The notes: generated from the letters alone by a model not told the origin. 64,000 nt of DNA from Lysinibacillus fusiformis (GCA_030027265.1 JASENG010000010.1:89125-153124); one strand, 5' to 3'. Positions 34,543 through 44,473 are shown, counted from the stretch's first letter. Program-made: numbers and translations.

Positions 34543-37500
34543 TTATATGACTGGTTGGACTCTTATTACCACTGTGGTTCTAATTGTCCCATTTTTTATA
34601 ACTATAGTAACATTTCCTAGCGGTGCATTTTCTGCAATTGTAACCTTCCCTTCCGCATTAACAGTTGCTCGACTTGGTGAATTACTTAGATAAACCGTTC
34701 CATTATTGCTGGATGTATAATTTTTTTCTGAACCATCTTCCATTATTGCTGCCACTTTTAAATCAATAATATCTCCTCGATTCAATATAACTGTTTCTGG
34801 AGTTACCGTTAGGCTCTTTATCACTGTTGACGGGTTTTCTATTACAGTAATTACAGTAGTTGCTGTTTGTGTCCCATTCTTTGCTGTGATTGTCACATTC
34901 CCTACTGGGGCATTTTCCGGAATTGTTACCTTTCCTTCTGTATCTACCATCGCTCGGCTTGGTGAATTACTTATATATTGTGTTCCTGTACTTGCTGCAG
35001 TAAGTTCAGTTTCGTTTCCATCTCCCATAACTGCAATTACTTTCAATTGCTGAATTTCTTTCGGTTTCATCGTTAATATTCCAGGAGTTATTTCAAAACT
35101 TTGGACTACTTTTGCTGGATCCTCTTCTATAGTAATTACAGTGGTTGCCGTTTGTGTCCCATTCTTTGCTGTGATTGTCACATTCCCTACTGGGGCATTT
35201 TCCGGAATTGTTACCTTTCCTTCTGTATCTACCATCGCTCGGCTTGGTGAATTACTTATATATTGTGTTCCTGTACTTGCTGCAGTAAGTTCAGTTTCGT
35301 TTCCATCTCCCATAACTGCAATTACTTTCAATTGCTGAATTTCTTTCGGTTTCATCGTTAATATTCCAGGAGTTATTTCAAAACTTTGGACTACTTTTGC
35401 TGGATCCTCTTCTATAGTAATTACAGTGGTTGCCGTTTGTGTCCCATTCTTTGCTGTGATTGTCACATTCCCTACTGGGGCATTTTCCGGAATTGTTACC
35501 TTTCCTTCTGTATCTACCATCGCTCGGCTTGGTGAATTACTTATATATTGTGTTCCTTCACTACCTGCAGTGACATCCTTTGTTGTTCCATCTGACATAA
35601 TAGCCTTGACGATTAATTGGATTTTATCCTTTGGTAGAAGAACTTCTTCTGAAGGCGATATCAATAGATTCTTTACTTCAGGTTTTGTAACTTTAACAAA
35701 AATATTACTTAACTTTCCATTATAATCAATAAGTATTTTTGCTTCTCCATAAATATCGTTAGAAGTCGCTTGAATTAGACCATCTTTAGTTACAGTTATT
35801 AGTGAAGGATTGTCACTAATATACTTGATTCCACTAGAAGAACTAGTGACATCTTTTCTCGCACCATCATCTACCTCAACTACTTTTAATTGTTCAAACT
35901 GCCCATTATGTAAAGTAGTTATAATTGGAGAAACTTGTAGATAAGATTCAATAGAACCATCATTAATTTTTATATTTACTTGTCGAGCTATGTTCCCGTA
36001 GGAAATTTCCAATATAACATATCCAGAATCAGCTTCATTTGGAATTGTAATTAAACCATTGGAATTTACAGTTAATAGCTCTGAATTAGATGTAGAATAT
36101 TTTGTAATAGGATCGTTGGTAATATCTATGTCTTCTTTATTGTTATTACTGAATTTCAAGAAAGGATTTAATTGATAACTTTGACCGCTTTCGAATCTTT
36201 CAGGAACTTCAAACCAGATACTATTAGGCGTTCCAGGTGTAATAGTAATATTCCCACTTGAAACAAATATACTAAATTCTGAGAAACTATGCCCTCCAAT
36301 TTTATATATTTTATTATAATTACCTACTGCATCTTTAATAGTTAAATTTGTGAGGACCCACTCACCAATTTCATCATATCTATCAATTAAAATAGTAGAA
36401 GTGTATTTATTATTTTCTTTGATAAACTTTAACTGTAAAAGTTTCCCACTCATTGGCTTCTTGTATGTACCAGTTAGTGTACTATTTGCAATACCAGATA
36501 AACTATCCTCTACCTCTATCTCAAGTTTAACAGCTGCTTGAATAGACGAGATTTGTTGTAAACTTATATTTCCATAAGTAAATTCAGGACCTTCTCCATC
36601 TGGAGTAGTGCCAACAACTTCAATTGTACAATTATCAAAATTTTTAGTTATCCCATCCACATCTACATAATTCATAATTGTAGTACTATTACCGACTGCA
36701 TCACTTAAATATACTGATTTCAATGTTCTTAAACCACGTTCTTCGTATTGATTAATTGTAATATTCCCTACAAATTTACCTTCAGTATTTTTATATAAGT
36801 AAATTACTTGTGAACTACCATCAGGTTTACTATAAGTAACTCTTACAGATGTAACTCCTGATTCATTATCAGTTACATCTGCAATTACTTCTATTTTTTC
36901 ATTCGCTTTCACTTGCTGTGATTTCACATTAATATTTCGTAAAATCGGTGCTTCAGAATCAATCACTGTTCCACTGATATTCACGATACAGTGTTCTAGG
37001 CCTTTATTATTTTTATTTTCATCAATATAATTTGTTATAGTTTGGGAGTTTCCATTCTTATCCGATAAATAGACTGAGTTAGCAGTCCATTGACCACTTT
37101 CTTCATATTTTCCAATTTTAAATACACCTTCATACTGTCCCAAAGTATTTTTATATAAATAAATTATTTTTGTAGCACCGCTCGGTTTTGTATAACGCAT
37201 ATAAACACTTGCAACACCAGAATCATTGTCAGTAATATTGGCTTTGACAATAATTTCTTCATTCACTTCCACTTCTTGAGAAGAAACAGAAATGGAAGAT
37301 AGAACTGGTGGGGTTTTATCAGAAGAAATAAGCGGTGCAGTAACACCTGTTACGTTTATATTTAAATTAGAAAAATCAATCAAATCACCATCAATTTGAT
37401 TTGAGTTACTATTTAAATATGTAGAATTCCCCTTGTTATCTTCAAGATATATATTATAAACCTTCCATTCACCAGCAATATCAATTTCAGAAACTGAAAT

Positions 37501-37803
37501 TGTAGCTTCGTATTTTCCAGTTGTTGAGTTCAATGTAAATGGAATATTTGAAGTTAATTGTCCATTAGGTTTTAAATATGTAATACTCCCATTTTTAAAG
37601 CCTGACAATTCATCCGAAATCTCTGCAATTACTTTTATCGGTGTTGCAGGAATTAATTCGCTGCTAGACAGGCTAATATTATCAATAATAGGAGATTGTA
37701 AGTCCGGAGTAATATCTGGTATCTCTATAATAACACTTGCATAGGTCAAAGTTTGATAAAAAACAATACAATAAATTAGGATAATGCTCACAATTTTTTT
37801 CAT
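34543..37803 (-). CDS. Large secreted Ig-like repeat protein in the flagellin locus
   Basis: A 1086-residue exported protein with an N-terminal signal peptide (MKKIVSIILIYCIVFYQTLTYAS). Four N-terminal modules of about 110 residues follow (each with VxVxAxITDNxSGVxSVxxxYxKPxG and IYLYKN), resembling bacterial Ig-like domains. The C-terminal half has six Big_2-like modules of about 95 residues (VIAVMGDGNETELTAAS, YISNSPSRAMVDTEGKVTIP, NVTITAKNGT). No LPXTG, SLH or cell-wall anchor is visible. The ATG start follows AGAGGAGG. It lies between hag and flaG, where B. subtilis has no such gene, next to transposase remnants. A role as secreted or filament-associated surface protein is an inference. 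Confidence 0.8.
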   Translation of the reverse strand: MKKIVSIILIYCIVFYQTLTYASVIIEIPDITPDLQSPIIDNISLSSSELIPATPIKVIAEISDELSGFKNGSITYLKPNGQLTSNIPFTLNSTTGKYEATISVSEIDIAGEWKVYNIYLEDNKGNSTYLNSNSNQIDGDLIDFSNLNINVTGVTAPLISSDKTPPVLSSISVSSQEVEVNEEIIVKANITDNDSGVASVYMRYTKPSGATKIIYLYKNTLGQYEGVFKIGKYEESGQWTANSVYLSDKNGNSQTITNYIDENKNNKGLEHCIVNISGTVIDSEAPILRNINVKSQQVKANEKIEVIADVTDNESGVTSVRVTYSKPDGSSQVIYLYKNTEGKFVGNITINQYEERGLRTLKSVYLSDAVGNSTTIMNYVDVDGITKNFDNCTIEVVGTTPDGEGPEFTYGNISLQQISSIQAAVKLEIEVEDSLSGIANSTLTGTYKKPMSGKLLQLKFIKENNKYTSTILIDRYDEIGEWVLTNLTIKDAVGNYNKIYKIGGHSFSEFSIFVSSGNITITPGTPNSIWFEVPERFESGQSYQLNPFLKFSNNNKEDIDITNDPITKYSTSNSELLTVNSNGLITIPNEADSGYVILEISYGNIARQVNIKINDGSIESYLQVSPIITTLHNGQFEQLKVVEVDDGARKDVTSSSSGIKYISDNPSLITVTKDGLIQATSNDIYGEAKILIDYNGKLSNIFVKVTKPEVKNLLISPSEEVLLPKDKIQLIVKAIMSDGTTKDVTAGSEGTQYISNSPSRAMVDTEGKVTIPENAPVGNVTITAKNGTQTATTVITIEEDPAKVVQSFEITPGILTMKPKEIQQLKVIAVMGDGNETELTAASTGTQYISNSPSRAMVDTEGKVTIPENAPVGNVTITAKNGTQTATTVITIEEDPAKVVQSFEITPGILTMKPKEIQQLKVIAVMGDGNETELTAASTGTQYISNSPSRAMVDTEGKVTIPENAPVGNVTITAKNGTQTATTVITVIENPSTVIKSLTVTPETVILNRGDIIDLKVAAIMEDGSEKNYTSSNNGTVYLSNSPSRATVNAEGKVTIAENAPLGNVTIVIKNGTIRTTVVIRVQPVI
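34845..35560 (-). repeat. Near-identical 285-bp tandem repeats inside the Ig-like gene
   Basis: The block containing GTCCCATTCTTTGCTGTGAT starts its copies at 34871, 35156 and 35441, an exact 285-bp (95-codon) period. The first two units are almost identical over their whole length and the third diverges after about 35560. The identity at DNA level implies recent duplication or gene conversion and makes copy-number change likely. Confidence 0.85.
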
Positions 37804-38151
37804 TTATAAACCTCCTCTTTTAGGATAATTTAACCACTCTCAGTATACAATAAATATGTATAAATTTCCACTAAATTTACAGAAACTTCAATAGATTAAT
37901 ATAATATATATTAGTAAATAATGCCTACTACCTTATTTTTTCGAATAATTGATATGTATATTAATTAAATAATTGGAATTTATCGAAGTGAATTCGGCTA
38001 TTTTATTCTTATTGTTAAGAGATGTAATAGGAAGCGCTGTATTCACAAGTATTCAAGGTAATTTTTTCTGGTTATTTATTTGAGTTAATCACTTATTCTA
38101 ATTATTACAATTTTATTATATTTTAAGATTGTATCAATTTCCGCTCTTATT

Positions 38152-38198
38152 AAAAAAAACTGTAGCCAAACTCATGATTTCGAGTTTGGTTACAGTTT
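38152..38198 (-). terminator. Terminator after hag
   Basis: On the minus strand AAACTGTAACCAAACTC pairs with GAGTTTGGCTACAGTTT and is followed by a run of T, about 50 nt beyond the hag stop. The rest of the spacer 37804-38151 is AT-rich; it must hold the promoter of the Ig-like gene (a TATACT is present) but no gene is seen. Confidence 0.85.
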
Positions 38199-38246
38199 GA
38201 GACCCTAGAGAATACTGTAAATTATTTATAAATGTGTACTTAACTA

Positions 38247-39986
38247 TTAACGTAATAGTTGAAGTACACCTTGTGGTTGTTGATTTGCTTGAGCTAACAT
38301 AGCTTGTGCAGCTTGAGAAAGAATTGAATTCTTAGTTTGATCCATCATTTGTTTTGCCATATCTACATCACGAATACGAGACTCAGCAGCAGTCAAGTTT
38401 TCAGAAGAAGTACTTAAGTTGTTAATTGTGTGTTCTAAACGATTTTGAACCGCTCCAAGGCTAGAACGTTGGCTTGATACTGAATTAATCGCTTTATCAA
38501 GAGAAGTAATAGCATCTGTTGCACCTTTTTGAGTTGCTGCCGAAATACCGTCAATATTTAGTCCCTTTGTACTCATATCTTCAATATTAAGTTTTACTCT
38601 TTGTTCAGCACTATTATTAGCACCAATTTGGAATGTAACTCCATCATTTGAAACAGAACCTTGGTTCGCAAACTTACTTGCGTCGAAACCTTTACCAGTA
38701 CCATCTAGAAGAGAACCAGTACCTGTAACTGTAAATGCCATATTCGTTCCATCTAATGAAACACCATTTACATTAAGTCCCTTTAATGCATTTGCGATAT
38801 TATCATCTGTATTTAAAGCTTTAACTGATGAGAAAGAAACAGTGATTGTTTTATCATTGTCGTCTACAGCAGCTTGAATATAAGATTGATTACCAGCAAC
38901 AAACTTAAAAGTATAGCCATTTAAAGCATCATTTACTGTTTCACCTGCAGCATTTTGCATTTGAGTGAAGGCAATGGATAATGTATCTCCTACTTTATCA
39001 CCAATTTGGAATTTTTCTGCAAATCCTTCTTGCGCTGTAACTGCCGCAGCACCACTTTGATAAGTTAAAGAACTATTAAGCTCATCTACTTGACTTTGTT
39101 TAATAATGTCATCAGTTGCTGTAGTTAAACCATCAAAACCAGTGAATGTGAAACCTGCACCAGTAGCATCAAAAGTGTCACCTGTAGATTTATAGCTGTA
39201 TGTTGTCCCTCCATCTTTTGTTTCAACAAGGTCGGATCCTTTAATTGCTGTCCCAATTGCTGTTTGTAAAGAAGTATTAGTATTTTTAGTTTGATCAGCA
39301 GATAGAGTCACTACTAATTCTTTCTTTTCTGCATCATAATAAGCAGTTGGATCTTGAGTATCTGCACCTAATTTGAAATTGAATTTCACATCGTTTAAAG
39401 CTGATGTCTCAGATCCTGAAGCTGATGCTACAGATACTGCACCTGATCCTGAGTCTGCTGTACCACCACTAACTGTTAAAGCTGTTGCTGTAACTTCTTC
39501 TGTACCACCTACTACAGTAGCAAGACCTACGACATTCCCTCCAACTTTTAAAGCTCCATCTTTACTTAAATCACCATTTAAAAGTTTTTTAGTGTTAAAT
39601 TCAGTTGATGTAGAAATACGATCAACTTCTGTTTTTAATTGAGTAATTTCATCTTGAATTGCCTTACGGTCATCATCAGTTTGGCTTCCATTACTTGATT
39701 GAACAGCTAATTCACGCATACGTTGTAAAATAGAATGTGTTTCATTTAACGCACCTTCTGCAGTTTGGATTAAAGATATACCATCTTGTCCATTAGCAGC
39801 TGCTTGATCCAAACCACGAATTTGGCCACGCATTTTTTCAGAGATTGCTAGACCTGCAGCGTCATCTCCAGCTTTGTTAATACGAAGACCTGAAGATAAT
39901 TTCTCCATTGATTTTGATTGTGCACTAGAAGCACTGTTTAATTGACGGTACGTGTTAAGTGCAGCGATATTGTGATTAATTCTCAT
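38247..39986 (-). CDS. hag: Flagellin
   Basis: The 579-residue flagellin starts at the ATG at 39986 after GGAGG. The conserved N-terminal D0/D1 (MRINHNIAALNTYRQLNSAS..., then SSGLRINKAGDDAAGLAIS) and C-terminal D1/D0 (SLGAVQNRLEHTINNLSTSSENLTAAESRIRDVDMAKQMM... ending GVLQLLR) flank a central domain of about 300 residues rich in Ala, Gly, Thr and Asp. The central part makes it nearly twice the size of B. subtilis Hag (304 residues). Its upstream region has a sigma-D promoter and a CsrA-type leader. Confidence 0.97.
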   Translation of the reverse strand: MRINHNIAALNTYRQLNSASSAQSKSMEKLSSGLRINKAGDDAAGLAISEKMRGQIRGLDQAAANGQDGISLIQTAEGALNETHSILQRMRELAVQSSNGSQTDDDRKAIQDEITQLKTEVDRISTSTEFNTKKLLNGDLSKDGALKVGGNVVGLATVVGGTEEVTATALTVSGGTADSGSGAVSVASASGSETSALNDVKFNFKLGADTQDPTAYYDAEKKELVVTLSADQTKNTNTSLQTAIGTAIKGSDLVETKDGGTTYSYKSTGDTFDATGAGFTFTGFDGLTTATDDIIKQSQVDELNSSLTYQSGAAAVTAQEGFAEKFQIGDKVGDTLSIAFTQMQNAAGETVNDALNGYTFKFVAGNQSYIQAAVDDNDKTITVSFSSVKALNTDDNIANALKGLNVNGVSLDGTNMAFTVTGTGSLLDGTGKGFDASKFANQGSVSNDGVTFQIGANNSAEQRVKLNIEDMSTKGLNIDGISAATQKGATDAITSLDKAINSVSSQRSSLGAVQNRLEHTINNLSTSSENLTAAESRIRDVDMAKQMMDQTKNSILSQAAQAMLAQANQQPQGVLQLLR

Positions 39987-39993
39987 TGTTATT

Positions 39994-40025
39994 TCCTCCT
40001 TGGAATGTTGGGCCCACATCCTTGT
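39994..40025 (-). promoter_or_regulatory. CsrA binding sites in the hag leader
   Basis: Site 1 reads ACAAGGATGT on the minus strand (40025-40016), an exact match to the core of the CsrA consensus RUACARGGAUGU, flanked by CAC/GTG that can form a short hairpin. Site 2 is the ribosome binding site itself (CCAAGGAGGA). The arrangement mirrors B. subtilis, where CsrA represses hag translation and FliW relieves it. Confidence 0.7.
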
Positions 40026-40097
40026 GAGCACTATTTGTTTTTATGTATAGCAAGAAATCCAAGCCGGCCGAACTTGATTTTCCTGCTTACACTTTAT

Positions 40098-40123
40098 ATA
40101 TCGGACCTGCTAGAATTTCTTTA
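40098..40123 (-). promoter_or_regulatory. Sigma-D promoter of hag
   Basis: On the minus strand TAAA (40123-40120), a 15-bp spacer and CCGATAT (40104-40098) match the sigma-D consensus almost perfectly. It gives a leader of about 105 nt. Confidence 0.8.
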
Positions 40124-40147
40124 ATAGTTTTTTATAGTTTTTTATAA

Positions 40148-40363
40148 TTATGTTTTTCTTTGTTTGAATACGTCTAAATTTTTTATAACTGCCTCAGCAT
40201 TCGAGTCAGAGACATCCTTACGTAGTTCACCACGAACAACTTCAATATTTCTTGGTGCACGAATCCCGATTCTTACTTGGTCACCTTTTACTTCCGCAAT
40301 GACAAGTTCCACATCTTCTCCAATCCAGATTGTCTCTCCTACTTTACGAGATAACACTAACAT
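40148..40363 (-). CDS. csrA: Carbon storage regulator CsrA
   Basis: The 71-residue RNA-binding translational repressor begins MLVLSRKVGETIWIGEDVEL and contains VKGDQVRIGIRAPRNIEVVRGEL, the full CsrA fold, plus a short helical tail. It lies 4 nt after fliW and upstream of hag, whose leader it should bind. Confidence 0.97.
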   Translation of the reverse strand: MLVLSRKVGETIWIGEDVELVIAEVKGDQVRIGIRAPRNIEVVRGELRKDVSDSNAEAVIKNLDVFKQRKT

Positions 40364-40367
40364 AGCC

Positions 40368-40805
40368 TCACCCCTTTATGCTTTCTAAAGAAAGTTGGTG
40401 ACGGATGGTATATACTTCATTGTCTAAGATGACTTGTTTGGCATACTTGTTCGTAGTATTTAATACAATCGGCGCTTTTAAATTCACAGTAGAATTTGCC
40501 AACGTGTCTTTTAGAGAAACAATCACAAAAACTGCTACTTCATTTTCACTCTTAATATCTAGTGCCTTTAAAGTAGCTTCATCGAGTTCAAAATTATAAT
40601 TTGTTGTAATTGCATAAGGGCTTGTGATAATGAAAGCCAGATTTTCGGTTTGGATGGATTGAAGGACTTGAAATACACTATCTTCTTCTATTGGTATAAA
40701 TGCAAATTCTCTTTCTTTCTCAAAACCTGGGATACCATGCTCGAATTTAAGTATTCTTTTTTTATCGATTTCTATTTCACCCATATAAGCTGTTTTTAAT
40801 ATCAT
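40368..40805 (-). CDS. fliW: Flagellar assembly factor FliW
   Basis: The 145-residue protein antagonises CsrA and is titrated by flagellin. The ATG at 40805 has AAGGAG upstream; a longer frame into the preceding gene is rejected. Typical features are ILKFEHGIPGFEKEREFAFIP near residue 19, PYAI near residue 70 and KAPIVLNTTNKYAKQVIL near residue 110. It overlaps in a compact yviE-fliW-csrA cluster. Confidence 0.95.
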   Translation of the reverse strand: MILKTAYMGEIEIDKKRILKFEHGIPGFEKEREFAFIPIEEDSVFQVLQSIQTENLAFIITSPYAITTNYNFELDEATLKALDIKSENEVAVFVIVSLKDTLANSTVNLKAPIVLNTTNKYAKQVILDNEVYTIRHQLSLESIKG

Positions 40806-40822
40806 CTTATCAACTCCTTCTT

Positions 40823-41377
40823 TTAAACAAGCCAATCGATTTTTAATGATGGTGCTTGTGCCAATTCTACTTTTACTTTTCCCGTTGTGTAATGATGGAT
40901 AGGTTTGTTACTTGTTGAATTATTAATTACTTTTTGTGGTTCAACTTGAATTTCTACTTTTCCAGGTTCAAAGTTTACTTTTACACTATCAGCTTGGGGA
41001 ATGAACTTAATGTTTATACTCGAGTAAGGTTGTTTCCCGCTTCTTTTTGCCTGATCCGCAATTGGATTTCCACCGTTTTCGATGCGCATTAGTTCATCAC
41101 CTTCTTGAGCTCTTCTTACAAGTCCTTCCATCGCTTGCTGCTGACTATATTGTGCCACTTCAGCTGTACGACTGCGGGAACTTTTTAAGTCTAAGCTTTC
41201 TCGTGCTTCAACTGTATCAATTGAAAGCTGTGATTTTATCGTTTCCATTGTCATTTTTGCCTGTGGCTGTTGAAGGTCGAGATTGGCTTTTGGCTGTTCA
41301 ATTTCTTGAATGGGCTTTTGAGTAGAAAGGCTGATTTGCGCTTTCGTTGATTGAAGCTGTAATTTTGGGATATTCAT
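40823..41377 (-). CDS. yviE: YviE-like flagellar-locus protein (DUF6470)
   Basis: The 184-residue protein has repetitive Gln/Leu/Ser-rich N-terminal strands (LQLQSTKAQISLSTQKP, LSIDTVEARESLDLKS) and a C-terminal part with VKVNFEPGKVEIQVEPQKV. It matches B. subtilis YviE in character and position between flgL and fliW. The ATG at 41377 follows GAGGAGGGG. No biochemical function is known. Confidence 0.8.
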   Translation of the reverse strand: MNIPKLQLQSTKAQISLSTQKPIQEIEQPKANLDLQQPQAKMTMETIKSQLSIDTVEARESLDLKSSRSRTAEVAQYSQQQAMEGLVRRAQEGDELMRIENGGNPIADQAKRSGKQPYSSINIKFIPQADSVKVNFEPGKVEIQVEPQKVINNSTSNKPIHHYTTGKVKVELAQAPSLKIDWLV

Positions 41378-41432
41378 ATTTCCCCTCCTCTTTAAAGAAA
41401 GCGTTTGGAACAAGGTGTCCAAACGCTTTGAA

Positions 41433-42320
41433 TTATCTTAGGAAGTCCATTAATGTCGGTTGAATGATTTGTGCCCCTACTGATAATGCTGCTCGATGAA
41501 TTGATTCTTGTGTTGTCATTTCAACGATTGCTTTTTCATAATCAACATCTTCGTTATCTGACATTCGTTTTGTCGCAATAATTTCTTGAGATTGGAGACG
41601 AGAATCCATTAATTCCACACGATTTTGACGTGCTCCAATATCAGCACGCGTTGTTAATAATTTATTCATATTTGTATCGATAGTTGATAAGTGTGCTGAT
41701 AATTCAGATCCAGGAATTTCTAAATCAATATCAATACTAATTTTTTCGAACATTTGGTCAATCTCTTCAAATATTTTAATTGGCGTTGTATTTACCTGTA
41801 AATTAATACCATCAAATACTTCGATATCAATTGTTTTTTCGAATGACGGATCCGTTAAATTTGTAACATAGCCTGTATCTTTATCAAACGGTGCAGTTTG
41901 AGTCTTTGTCCCACTAAAAATATAGCGATCACCAATTTTAGAGTTTGCTAGATTTTGTACATGTTCTCTCAACTGCTGTAATTCACTATTAATTTTTTTT
42001 CGGTCCTCAGGAGTTGAAGTACCATTTGAAGCTTGTACCATTAATTCGTTTACTCGTTGTAAAGTTGACCCAATTTTATCTAATGTATCATCTGTCGTAT
42101 CTAACCAGTTATACGCTTCCCCAATATTACGTGAGAATTGTTCAACATTATTTAGCTCTGTTCGATAGCTGATCCCCTTCATGGCCGTCACTGGGTCATC
42201 AGAAGGGCGGGTTACCTTTTTCCCTGTATTAATTTGCTCTTGGAGTTTCCCTAATTTAGAGTAACTATTAGATAAATTTCGAAGCATATTGCCGGATAGC
42301 ATCGATTGTGTTACACGCAT
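41433..42320 (-). CDS. flgL: Flagellar hook-filament junction protein FlgL (HAP3)
   Basis: The 295-residue protein is flagellin-like at both ends: MRVTQSMLSGNMLRNLSNSYSKLGKLQEQINTGKKVTRPSDDP at the N-terminus and VDYEKAIVEMTTQESIHRAALSVGAQIIQPTLMDFLR at the C-terminus. It is 14 nt downstream of flgK and joins hook to filament together with it. Confidence 0.96.
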   Translation of the reverse strand: MRVTQSMLSGNMLRNLSNSYSKLGKLQEQINTGKKVTRPSDDPVTAMKGISYRTELNNVEQFSRNIGEAYNWLDTTDDTLDKIGSTLQRVNELMVQASNGTSTPEDRKKINSELQQLREHVQNLANSKIGDRYIFSGTKTQTAPFDKDTGYVTNLTDPSFEKTIDIEVFDGINLQVNTTPIKIFEEIDQMFEKISIDIDLEIPGSELSAHLSTIDTNMNKLLTTRADIGARQNRVELMDSRLQSQEIIATKRMSDNEDVDYEKAIVEMTTQESIHRAALSVGAQIIQPTLMDFLR

Positions 42321-42334
42321 GGTTTAACCTCCTA

Positions 42335-43894
42335 CTATAAACCTACTCTTCCTAAGCCATTAATGATTTTATCTAATGTTTCATCGATTACTGTAATCAT
42401 ACGAGCATTCGCATTATACGCTTGTTGGAAGGTAATCATATTTGTCATTTCTTCATCCAGTGACACAGAACTAATAGACGAGCGACGTTCTGTTACCGCT
42501 TGTTGAAGTGTTTGTGAGTTATATTGCAAACGAATGGCTTGTTGTCCATCAACACCTAGCTGGCCAATAACCCCCGCAAAATAGGTTTGGATACTAACCC
42601 CACCTAAATCTGATAAGGCTTCAAACTTCATATTTGCAAGATTCAATGCGTTTTTCCCATTTCCCGGTTCTGCTTGTCCATCAGCTAAATCCTCATCAAA
42701 GGCTGCCGCAATTTTAGTTGGATCTTCGATGATATCTTTTGACACATGGAAATTAGCAGCAGTAATTCCAGCAGCACTGTTTGTGTCCTTAACAGCGAAA
42801 AAGTCTTGCCCGCGATTACCTGTTATATCATTTCCGAGTGCATGTTGTGCATTGAATTCTTCTGCAAAGGCTTTTGCCATATCATTTAACTTATTTAGCA
42901 TATCCGGGAATAAGCCTTTTTCTGTTCCATTACTGGAATAGCCATAGGAATCTACTAACGATTTATATTTACCTAAATCACTCAGTTCACTAACACCGAT
43001 TGTTTTGCTTAAGCCAATAGGAGAAATAACCTCAAGCCCCGTAATCATGCCTTTTGGCGTAACCCCATCAGGTTCAGTGTTTGTACCTGAATTTTGAAGT
43101 TTGGCAGCAGAACGACCATTTACGAGATTTACCAATGAACCATTCTTTAATTTAAGGGAAACATTTACCGAACCTTCTGCAATTGCCTGCGCATTCCCAC
43201 CAGATGGTTGTTTAGTAATCTCTATAGGTAGGTATGTTGAAAGTTGATCTAGTAGATTATCACGTGCATCATACAGATCGTTAGGCATATATCCGTTTGG
43301 TTCAATTGTTTGAATTTGCTCGTTTATACTAGCAATTTGCTGCAGAATCGAATTCACATCGGTTAATGCAATCCCAATTTCTGCACCTGCATTCTCTTTA
43401 ACCTGTTGGATAGAGTTATACATATAGTTGAAAGAATCTGCAACGGCAATTCCTCGTTGAACAACTACTGCTCGAGCCCCTCCATCTTCAGGATTGACAT
43501 TTAAATCCTGTAATGAATTCCAAAGTTCATCCAGCGACTTGGCCAAACCATAATCGGAAGGCTCATTTAATACGTCTTCCATTTGGGCGATAGAAGATGA
43601 TCTCGTTTCCCAATACCCTAATTTATTTGTTTCTTGCCGATATTGCTTATCCGTAAAATCATCACGAATACGTTGAACAGAGTTCGCTTGGACTCCCGTT
43701 CCAATAAATCCTGCCGTCATTGGTGTATCTAATCCTACACCTGGATAGCCTTGGGTAGGTTCCATATTGACACGTTGACGTGTATAGCCTGCTGTATTGG
43801 CATTCGAAATATTATGACCCGTTGTATATAAAGCACTTTGTTGTGTCGTTAGACCACGCTTACTTGCTTCTAAACCCATAAATGTGGAGCGCAT
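42335..43894 (-). CDS. flgK: Flagellar hook-associated protein FlgK (HAP1)
   Basis: The 519-residue protein begins MRSTFMGLEASKRGLTTQQSALYTTGHNISNANTAGYTRQRV, the hook/rod N-terminal motif. It ends with VSLDEEMTNMITFQQAYNANARMITVIDETLDKIINGLGRVGL. Length and position (flgN-flgK-flgL) are normal. Confidence 0.97.
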   Translation of the reverse strand: MRSTFMGLEASKRGLTTQQSALYTTGHNISNANTAGYTRQRVNMEPTQGYPGVGLDTPMTAGFIGTGVQANSVQRIRDDFTDKQYRQETNKLGYWETRSSSIAQMEDVLNEPSDYGLAKSLDELWNSLQDLNVNPEDGGARAVVVQRGIAVADSFNYMYNSIQQVKENAGAEIGIALTDVNSILQQIASINEQIQTIEPNGYMPNDLYDARDNLLDQLSTYLPIEITKQPSGGNAQAIAEGSVNVSLKLKNGSLVNLVNGRSAAKLQNSGTNTEPDGVTPKGMITGLEVISPIGLSKTIGVSELSDLGKYKSLVDSYGYSSNGTEKGLFPDMLNKLNDMAKAFAEEFNAQHALGNDITGNRGQDFFAVKDTNSAAGITAANFHVSKDIIEDPTKIAAAFDEDLADGQAEPGNGKNALNLANMKFEALSDLGGVSIQTYFAGVIGQLGVDGQQAIRLQYNSQTLQQAVTERRSSISSVSLDEEMTNMITFQQAYNANARMITVIDETLDKIINGLGRVGL

Positions 43895-43972
43895 TAAGTC
43901 TCCTCCTTTTAAATATTAAATAGAATCATAGAATTTATGTAGGTTTGGAACTGGCAGTTACCAATCCCCAGA

Positions 43973-44473
43973 TTACGCTTGCGAATCAAAGAATGACTTT
44001 TTCGGTGCTGCGTTTTGCTCGCCTGCCTGATTTCCAGCGTAATTAATTTGACCTGGCTGGGGTCTCAGGATATCTAGTGTCATGTTGACAAACTTTAGAG
44101 ATTGAAACACCAGTTGCTGATTTAACTCATTTTGTTTTTGTAAATCTGCAATCACTAAGAAAAGCTGTTTACTTACTTCATCTAATTGATGACGTTCTTC
44201 TTCCGTTTCAGCGGCTTCGATAACTTGAGTCACAGTTGGCGCGTCAGTAAGAGCAATTCCTTTTGCTCCTAGGTAATCCGTTACCATTTGCTGACGCTGT
44301 TTCTCAAGGACTTCGATAGCTGCTACATGAGATTGCTCGCTTTTAAGAATTTCCTGGAGACCATCTATGTCGCCCTTTTTCACAATCTCGGTTTTTTGAT
44401 TCGCAAGTTGAAGCAGACTTCTATGCATTTTTTCTAGCTTCTCTAAAATTGAGACAATGGGTTGGATAGACAT
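43973..44473 (-). CDS. flgN: FlgN-like chaperone
   Basis: The 166-residue helical protein lies between flgM and flgK. The N-terminal helices (ILEKLEKMHRSLLQLANQKTEIVKKGDIDGLQEILKSEQ) fit the FlgN family. The C-terminal LVFQSLKFVNMTLDILRPQ is characteristic of the Bacillus YvyG/FlgN proteins. It is the probable export chaperone for FlgK and FlgL. Confidence 0.88.
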   Translation of the reverse strand: MSIQPIVSILEKLEKMHRSLLQLANQKTEIVKKGDIDGLQEILKSEQSHVAAIEVLEKQRQQMVTDYLGAKGIALTDAPTVTQVIEAAETEEERHQLDEVSKQLFLVIADLQKQNELNQQLVFQSLKFVNMTLDILRPQPGQINYAGNQAGEQNAAPKKSFFDSQA

